DNA of 8,825 bases from Rubrobacter sp. (GTDB lineage Bacteria; Actinomycetota; Rubrobacteria; Rubrobacterales; Rubrobacteraceae). Below, piece by piece: positions 5,464 to 8,825 of the stretch. Within the stretch, counting starts at the first letter, position 1. Each line of letters opens with the position of its first letter. The notes under the pieces are model-generated. The model was not told the origin of the DNA. It saw only the letters and a list, made by a program, of their open reading frames with translations, and ran no database searches. The stretch lies in contig JADDPR010000578.1 of assembly GCA_016781775.1 (NCBI GenBank), positions 1 to 8,825 on the forward strand. Reading direction: 5' to 3'. A program made the position numbers and the translations under genes.

Positions 5464-6996
5464 ATGTGCGGCATCGTGGCGCAGCACGGCAAGGTCGACC
5501 CCGAGGAGGCGGAGCGCATGCTCTCCCGGCTGGCCCACAGGGGCCCGGACGATCGGGGGACGGCCCGCGTAGGCGACGCCTGGCTCGGACACCGGCGCCT
5601 CTCCATCGTCGACGTTAGGGGCGGCAAGCAGCCCCTGAGGACCGCCCGGGGCGAGCTCTCCCTCATCGGCAACGGCGAGGTCTACAACCACGAGGAGCTC
5701 CGGGCGGGGCTCCCGGACGACGTTTTCTCCACGGGCTCGGACAACGAAGTGGCCCTGCACCTCGTTGCCGAACACGGGCCCGACTCTCTGAAGGACCTTC
5801 TCGGCATGTACGCATTCGTCCTGGCCGGGCGGGGCGGCTCGTTCGTCGCGGCCCGGGACCCGGTGGGCATCAAGCCGCTCTACTGGGCGCACCGGTACGG
5901 CCGGACCGTCTTCGCCTCGGAGCTCGGAGCCTACGACGAGGACTGGCTGGCGGACGTCGAGGCCTTCCCCCCCGGCCACTACTGGACGCCGCAGGGGGGG
6001 CTCGAACGCTTCCGCGCCGCCGTCCCGGAGAAGGACGAGGCGCTGGACCGCTTCGACGGCCCCTCCGAGCCCGGAGCCTTCATACCGGACGGCATGCTGG
6101 CGCTCGTGCGCGAGCGCCTGATCCAGACCGTCGAGCGCCAAATGATGGGGGACGTGCCGGTCGGCGTCTTCCTCTCCGGCGGCCTCGACTCCAGCCTCGT
6201 CGCCGCCATCGCCGCCCGGTGGTACGCGGAGCGCGGGGAGAAGCTCCAGACTTTCGCCGTCGGCCTGCAGGGCTCGTCGGACCTGCTGGCGGCCCGCGCC
6301 GTCGCCGGGCACCTGGGCACGAACCACCACGAGAAGATCTACACGGCGGAGGAGGCGCTGGGGCTCGTCCCCGAGGTCGTCCGGTGCATCGAGTCCTTCG
6401 ACCCCTCCCTCGTCAGGAGCGCGGTCCCGAATTATCTACTCGCCCGGTTCGCCGCCGAACACGTCAAGGTGGTCCTGACCGGCGAGGGGGCCGACGAGAT
6501 CTTCGCGGGCTACGAGTACCTGACGGGCTTCGCGACCGAGGGCGACCTGCACGACGAGCTCGTCCGAACCGTGGAGGGCCTCCACAACCTGAACCTCCAG
6601 CGCTGCGACCGCGTCACGATGGCCCACGGCCTCGAGGCCCGGGTGCCGTTTCTGGAGCTCGACATGATCGAGCTGGGGCTCTCGCTCCCCGCCGGCTGGA
6701 AGCTCTCGGGCCCCGGCCAGCCCGAGAAACGCCTCCTCCGCCAGGCCTTCGACGGCTGGCTGCCCGACGACCTCCTTTGGCGCAAGAAGGAGCAGTTCGG
6801 CGACGGCTCCGGCGCCTCCTCGGTCCTGCGGGAGAAGATGGCGCAGACCGTCTCCCAGGCGGAGTTCGAAGACGAGCACGAACGGGTCGAACCGCCCTTG
6901 CGCACCCGCGAAGAGGCCGCCTACTATCGTATCTTCCGCGAGCACCTCGGACCCGTCCGCCCAGGGCGGGTGATAGGCCGCTTCGCGACGGCGTAG
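5464..6996 (+). CDS. asnB: Asparagine synthase (glutamine-hydrolysing), AsnB type
   Basis: Cytosolic enzyme that makes asparagine from aspartate, ATP and glutamine. The N-terminal class II amidotransferase domain (about 1-185) begins MCGI with the catalytic Cys2 and carries RLSIVD (45-50), NGEVYNH (70-76), the glutamine-site GSDNE (91-95) and DPVGIKPLYW (132-141). The synthetase domain (about 205-450) has the pyrophosphate loop SGGLDSS (238-244), ESFDPSLVRSAVPNYLLAR (310-328, matching the E. coli ETYDVTTIRA region), GEGADEIFAGY (340-350), LEARVPFLE (390-398) and KKEQFGDG (441-448). At 510 residues it is somewhat shorter than E. coli AsnB (554), but no catalytic motif is missing, so both half-reactions should work. 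Context: the region from E. coli-like motifs to the C-terminal AYYRIFREHLG favours true AsnB over peptide-modifying or cell-wall amidotransferase homologues. It stands alone on the plus strand and converges with the next gene 17 bases away. Confidence 0.96.
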   Translation: MCGIVAQHGKVDPEEAERMLSRLAHRGPDDRGTARVGDAWLGHRRLSIVDVRGGKQPLRTARGELSLIGNGEVYNHEELRAGLPDDVFSTGSDNEVALHLVAEHGPDSLKDLLGMYAFVLAGRGGSFVAARDPVGIKPLYWAHRYGRTVFASELGAYDEDWLADVEAFPPGHYWTPQGGLERFRAAVPEKDEALDRFDGPSEPGAFIPDGMLALVRERLIQTVERQMMGDVPVGVFLSGGLDSSLVAAIAARWYAERGEKLQTFAVGLQGSSDLLAARAVAGHLGTNHHEKIYTAEEALGLVPEVVRCIESFDPSLVRSAVPNYLLARFAAEHVKVVLTGEGADEIFAGYEYLTGFATEGDLHDELVRTVEGLHNLNLQRCDRVTMAHGLEARVPFLELDMIELGLSLPAGWKLSGPGQPEKRLLRQAFDGWLPDDLLWRKKEQFGDGSGASSVLREKMAQTVSQAEFEDEHERVEPPLRTREEAAYYRIFREHLGPVRPGRVIGRFATA

Positions 6997-7013
6997 AGAT
7001 TCGTCGCTCGCCC

Positions 7014-8075
7014 CTACAGAACCGGGGCCAGAAGCTCCTCGACGGGCTCTCCGGCCTCCCCGGTAGGACGGGAGAGGTAGAAGTCGGTGTGGTGCCAGCC
7101 CCCGTCCTCCTTGCCGGTGGGATCTACGCCCATGGAGGCGAGCTTGCCAAGAACGTAATCTCGCTCCTCGTCGTCGGTGGAACGCCGCTGGGTGAAAGTG
7201 TGGCCGCTCAGCTTCTCGGTGACGAGGCCGTACCCCGAGAGTACGTCGGAGATCTCCTCGTAGTAGACCCAGCGCAGCGCGAACGCGGCGACCCAGGGCA
7301 CGCGTCCCTCCGATCCAACCGTCGCGCGGTCGAGCAGCTTCCCGAAGGTGCGCTCGGAGACGTACCCCACGCCGCCCGTCACGGTCAACATGTCCGCGCC
7401 CGCGACGGCCCGGCCGAGCGCATCGGTCGGCTCGTCCTCCAAATTTCCGGCGAAACCACCGTCGAGGAGCCCGGCGCGCACGCCGTAAGAGACCGCGTTC
7501 GGGGCGACGTCCAGCCCGACGACCTCGGGCGACGTCCCCGTCTGGCGCTCACCGTAAAACGCGGCGTCGGCTTTGATCAGCTCCTCGCTGGAGAGGGCGG
7601 CGACCTCCGCGGAGCCGTACCGTGCGTAAAGTTCGTCGAGAGTCGTCTCGTTCTTGAGAAGGGCGGCGTTGATGCCGTAAGAGCAGCACAGGTCCACGAC
7701 ACCGAGCCCGCGACCGCCTTTGTCTTCGCCCCGAACCCCGTCGCCGAGCGCCCCGGTCAGCGCGCGAAAGACGCGGTGGCCGTGCCGGGGCACGCAGTAA
7801 TCGAATGCGCCCAGAGTCTTGAAGTACTCCCTGGGATCTTCGAGGTCGTAGAGCTGGTCGAAGTTCGCCTTGCCAGGTTTCCCGTGCGCAGTGTCGCGGT
7901 CTTGAATGCCTAGAACTCTCCCCTCACCCGACGCGAGCAACAAGCTACAAGCGGGTGGACGAGTTCTCTGGTCGCGCGCGAGCACGGGCTCAGCATCCAT
8001 CCCTGGCGCTTCGTGCAGCACGGGGTTGCCATCGTTAAGACTAGTATGCCCACAAGCAAGGAGAAGCAAACTCAT
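7014..8075 (-). CDS. Class I SAM-dependent methyltransferase-like protein
   Basis: The longest frame is 353 residues; the domain proper starts near residue 65 (ANFDQLYDLEDPREYF). Rossmann-fold motifs are VVDLCCSYGINAALL (126-140, motif I with CCSYG replacing the usual GxGxG) and VVGLDVAPNAVSYG (185-198, motif II with the acidic residue). TVTGGVGYVSERTF (231-244) and PWVAAFALRWVYY (260-272) resemble later methyltransferase strands. No substrate can be inferred and activity is unproven. The start is unresolved. ATG 8075, ATG 8000, GTG 7985 and TTG 7943/7940 all lack a Shine-Dalgarno. Codons before about residue 57 are T-ending (CTT, GCT, TGT, ACT, AGT), unlike the rest. The best ribosome site, GAGGGGAG, precedes an ATT at 7907-7905, 14 codons before the conserved NFD. 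The true protein may therefore be about 297 residues; coordinates given are the outer limit. Stop TAG at 7016-7014, convergent with asnB. Confidence 0.75.
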   Translation of the reverse strand: MSLLLLACGHTSLNDGNPVLHEAPGMDAEPVLARDQRTRPPACSLLLASGEGRVLGIQDRDTAHGKPGKANFDQLYDLEDPREYFKTLGAFDYCVPRHGHRVFRALTGALGDGVRGEDKGGRGLGVVDLCCSYGINAALLKNETTLDELYARYGSAEVAALSSEELIKADAAFYGERQTGTSPEVVGLDVAPNAVSYGVRAGLLDGGFAGNLEDEPTDALGRAVAGADMLTVTGGVGYVSERTFGKLLDRATVGSEGRVPWVAAFALRWVYYEEISDVLSGYGLVTEKLSGHTFTQRRSTDDEERDYVLGKLASMGVDPTGKEDGGWHHTDFYLSRPTGEAGEPVEELLAPVL

Positions 8076-8120
8076 GCGTCCCGGAAGGGGGTGTTGCTCG
8101 GAGGCCCGTGCCGGTCTGGT

Positions 8121-8504
8121 TCAGGGCAGCCGGGTCACCGTCATGGAGCCGAATTCGGAGATTTCGCCGACGTTTCGGGCTTTCGCCCAATCGACCTGCA
8201 TCGCGGGCTCGTCGGGGGGGCCGACGCGGATGCCGGGCTCGTCTTCTTCCCGAGCTCCGGGGGCCGTGGTCTCTTCTCTGAGTGCCTCGCTCAGGGCGAC
8301 GGCCATCTCCTGGGAGGCCGCGATGTCCAGGTCGCCGCTCTCGCCCGGTTGGAGGTTCAGGAGGCCCTCGTACTCCCCCTGCGGGTCGAAGCCATGGCGC
8401 CGGGCCAGGGTCAGCACCCTCCCCCAGTCGTCGTCTGAGAGCACGCTGGCGCGCGGAGCCTTCCCGGGACCCGCCGGGTCTGTAGGTTTGATCTCGAAGG
8501 GCAA
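8121..8504 (-). CDS. Hypothetical acidic protein, 127 residues
   Basis: Not recognised. The protein is soluble, acidic and without Cys, signal peptide or membrane segment. The N-terminal half looks folded: SVLSDDDWGRVLTLARRHGFDPQGEYEG (20-47), then a strand-like LLNLQPGESGDLDI (48-61) and a helix SQEMAVALSEALREE (64-78). An Asp/Glu/Pro-rich linker follows (79-104) and the protein ends VGEISEFGSMTVTRLP (112-127). The start is TTG at 8504-8502, made convincing by AGGAGGT ending six bases upstream. Third positions are G/C-biased as in neighbouring genes, which supports a real gene. The downstream gene on the same strand is the methyltransferase-like one, separated by 45 bases (long start) or about 213 (ATT start), so co-transcription is possible but not shown. 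Confidence 0.75.
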   Translation of the reverse strand: MPFEIKPTDPAGPGKAPRASVLSDDDWGRVLTLARRHGFDPQGEYEGLLNLQPGESGDLDIAASQEMAVALSEALREETTAPGAREEDEPGIRVGPPDEPAMQVDWAKARNVGEISEFGSMTVTRLP

Positions 8505-8510
8505 AGCCGG

Positions 8511-8518
8511 ACCTCCTC
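8511..8518 (-). promoter_or_regulatory. Strong Shine-Dalgarno deciding the TTG start
   Basis: GAGGAGGT on the minus strand, six bases before the TTG at 8504. Same octamer and spacing as in front of the DUF427 gene. Confidence 0.8.
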
Positions 8519-8523
8519 GTGCG

Positions 8524-8535
8524 GACTCAAGAGTC
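8524..8535. promoter_or_regulatory. Palindrome GACTC-AA-GAGTC, possible operator
   Basis: Two 5-base arms around AA, overlapping GTCGCGAC (8533-8540), itself a perfect palindrome. They lie between the Shine-Dalgarno of the 127-residue protein and its candidate -10 box, at about the predicted transcription start. An operator role is only a suggestion. Confidence 0.25.
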
Positions 8536-8540
8536 GCGAC

Positions 8541-8570
8541 AGGTTAACTCATCTGCGCCGTCGCGGTCAG
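8541..8570 (-). promoter_or_regulatory. Candidate promoter of the 127-residue protein gene
   Basis: On the minus strand, CTGACC (8570-8565, four of six to TTGACA) and TAACCT (8546-8541, keeping TA and the final T) are separated by 18 bases. Transcription would begin near 8534, leaving a leader of about 30 bases. A moderate match only. Confidence 0.3.
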
Positions 8571-8825
8571 GGACCACGAGCCGCACCCGAACGCGGCCCG
8601 ATCTCGTCGTGCTCGCGTCGAGGCCCCTACCGCTCCTCGAAGAAGCAGCCGGTCGAGCGAATGCCTCCAACGCCACCCTCAGGGCGGACACGACGGAGCT
8701 ATGCCAGGATCGATCGTTCGAGCGTCGTCGAGCATGCGCGTCCCCACCGCTCCGCCGGAAGATCCACGAGGCTCGCTCGTACGACCCATGGCGGGCGACG
8801 CGACTTCGCGGAGGCTTCGCGCGAC
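8571..8825. other. Right-end stretch without a convincing gene
   Basis: Both strands contain long stop-free frames running off the window edge, for example minus strand from the edge to TGA at 8529-8527. The translations are Arg/Ser-rich, lack a start with a ribosome binding site, and match nothing I recognise. The minus frame has moderately G/C-rich third positions in its last ~50 codons (ending VRVRLVVPDRDGADEL), so a decayed gene end is possible. Otherwise nothing is visible. Confidence 0.4.

Noticed and set aside
5245..6330. 361-codon minus-strand frame antisense to asnB
   Set aside because: Shadow frame; all family motifs are in asnB on the plus strand.
6997..7013. Bidirectional terminator between convergent asnB and the methyltransferase-like gene
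   Set aside because: Only 17 bases, and no inverted repeat or T-run is visible.
6219..7913. 564-codon open frame on the plus strand spanning asnB and beyond
   Set aside because: It is out of frame with asnB and antisense to the methyltransferase-like gene, both of which have recognisable motifs. The translation is Arg/Pro-rich low complexity.
8046..8075. Lipoprotein-like start MSLLLLACGH of the methyltransferase frame
   Set aside because: It resembles a lipobox but has no basic n-region, is too short, and lies in a stretch whose codon use does not look coding.
8547..8825. Plus-strand open frame running to the window edge
   Set aside because: Arg/Ser-rich, third positions not G/C-biased, and no start codon with a ribosome site.

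Overview
This is a GC-rich window (roughly two-thirds G+C by eye) with strongly G/C-biased third codon positions, TTG as well as ATG starts, and at least one probable leaderless promoter. It reads as chromosomal DNA of an actinomycete, perhaps a Rubrobacter-like lineage. The taxonomic guess is an inference from composition and gene style, not from a marker gene. No mobile element, CRISPR array, tRNA or rRNA is visible. Most of the content is housekeeping metabolism.

Minus strand, right to left from 5048: a 961-residue FAD plus Fe-S oxidoreductase of the GlcD-GlcF fusion type (2163-5048) is followed after 2 bases by an NADH pyrophosphatase/NudC-type Nudix hydrolase (1345-2160), so the two form an operon. 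After a 187-base gap with its own TATAAT promoter and a strong Shine-Dalgarno comes a second operon: a DUF427 protein (663-1157), then pyridoxamine 5'-phosphate oxidase PdxH (20-658), which starts at TTG 4 bases after the DUF427 stop.

The 415-base divergent region 5049-5463 separates the oxidase from asparagine synthase B (5464-6996, plus strand). It holds the most interesting regulatory structure of the window. A -10 box is placed so that transcription would begin at the oxidase ATG (leaderless). An 11-base palindrome lies over the usual -35 position. Just beyond it is a perfect 11-base tandem repeat of the kind bound by OmpR/PhoB-family regulators. The same region may carry the decayed end of a small membrane-protein gene (5180-5338).

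Convergent with asnB, and only 17 bases away, is a class I SAM-methyltransferase-like gene (7014 to at most 8075, minus strand). Its first ~56 codons do not look coding, and its real start may be a rare ATT. Upstream of it lies an unrecognised 127-residue acidic protein with a TTG start and an ideal Shine-Dalgarno (8121-8504). The last ~300 bases (8527-8825) hold a possible promoter and a small palindrome but no convincing gene.

Functionally, the window combines 2-hydroxyacid oxidation, NAD(H) and RNA-cap turnover, B6 cofactor synthesis and asparagine synthesis. I see no defence, secondary-metabolite or otherwise clearly novel multi-gene system. The best leads are the regulatory architecture at 5049-5106, the oxidase-NudC and DUF427-PdxH couplings, and the two poorly characterised genes on the right.
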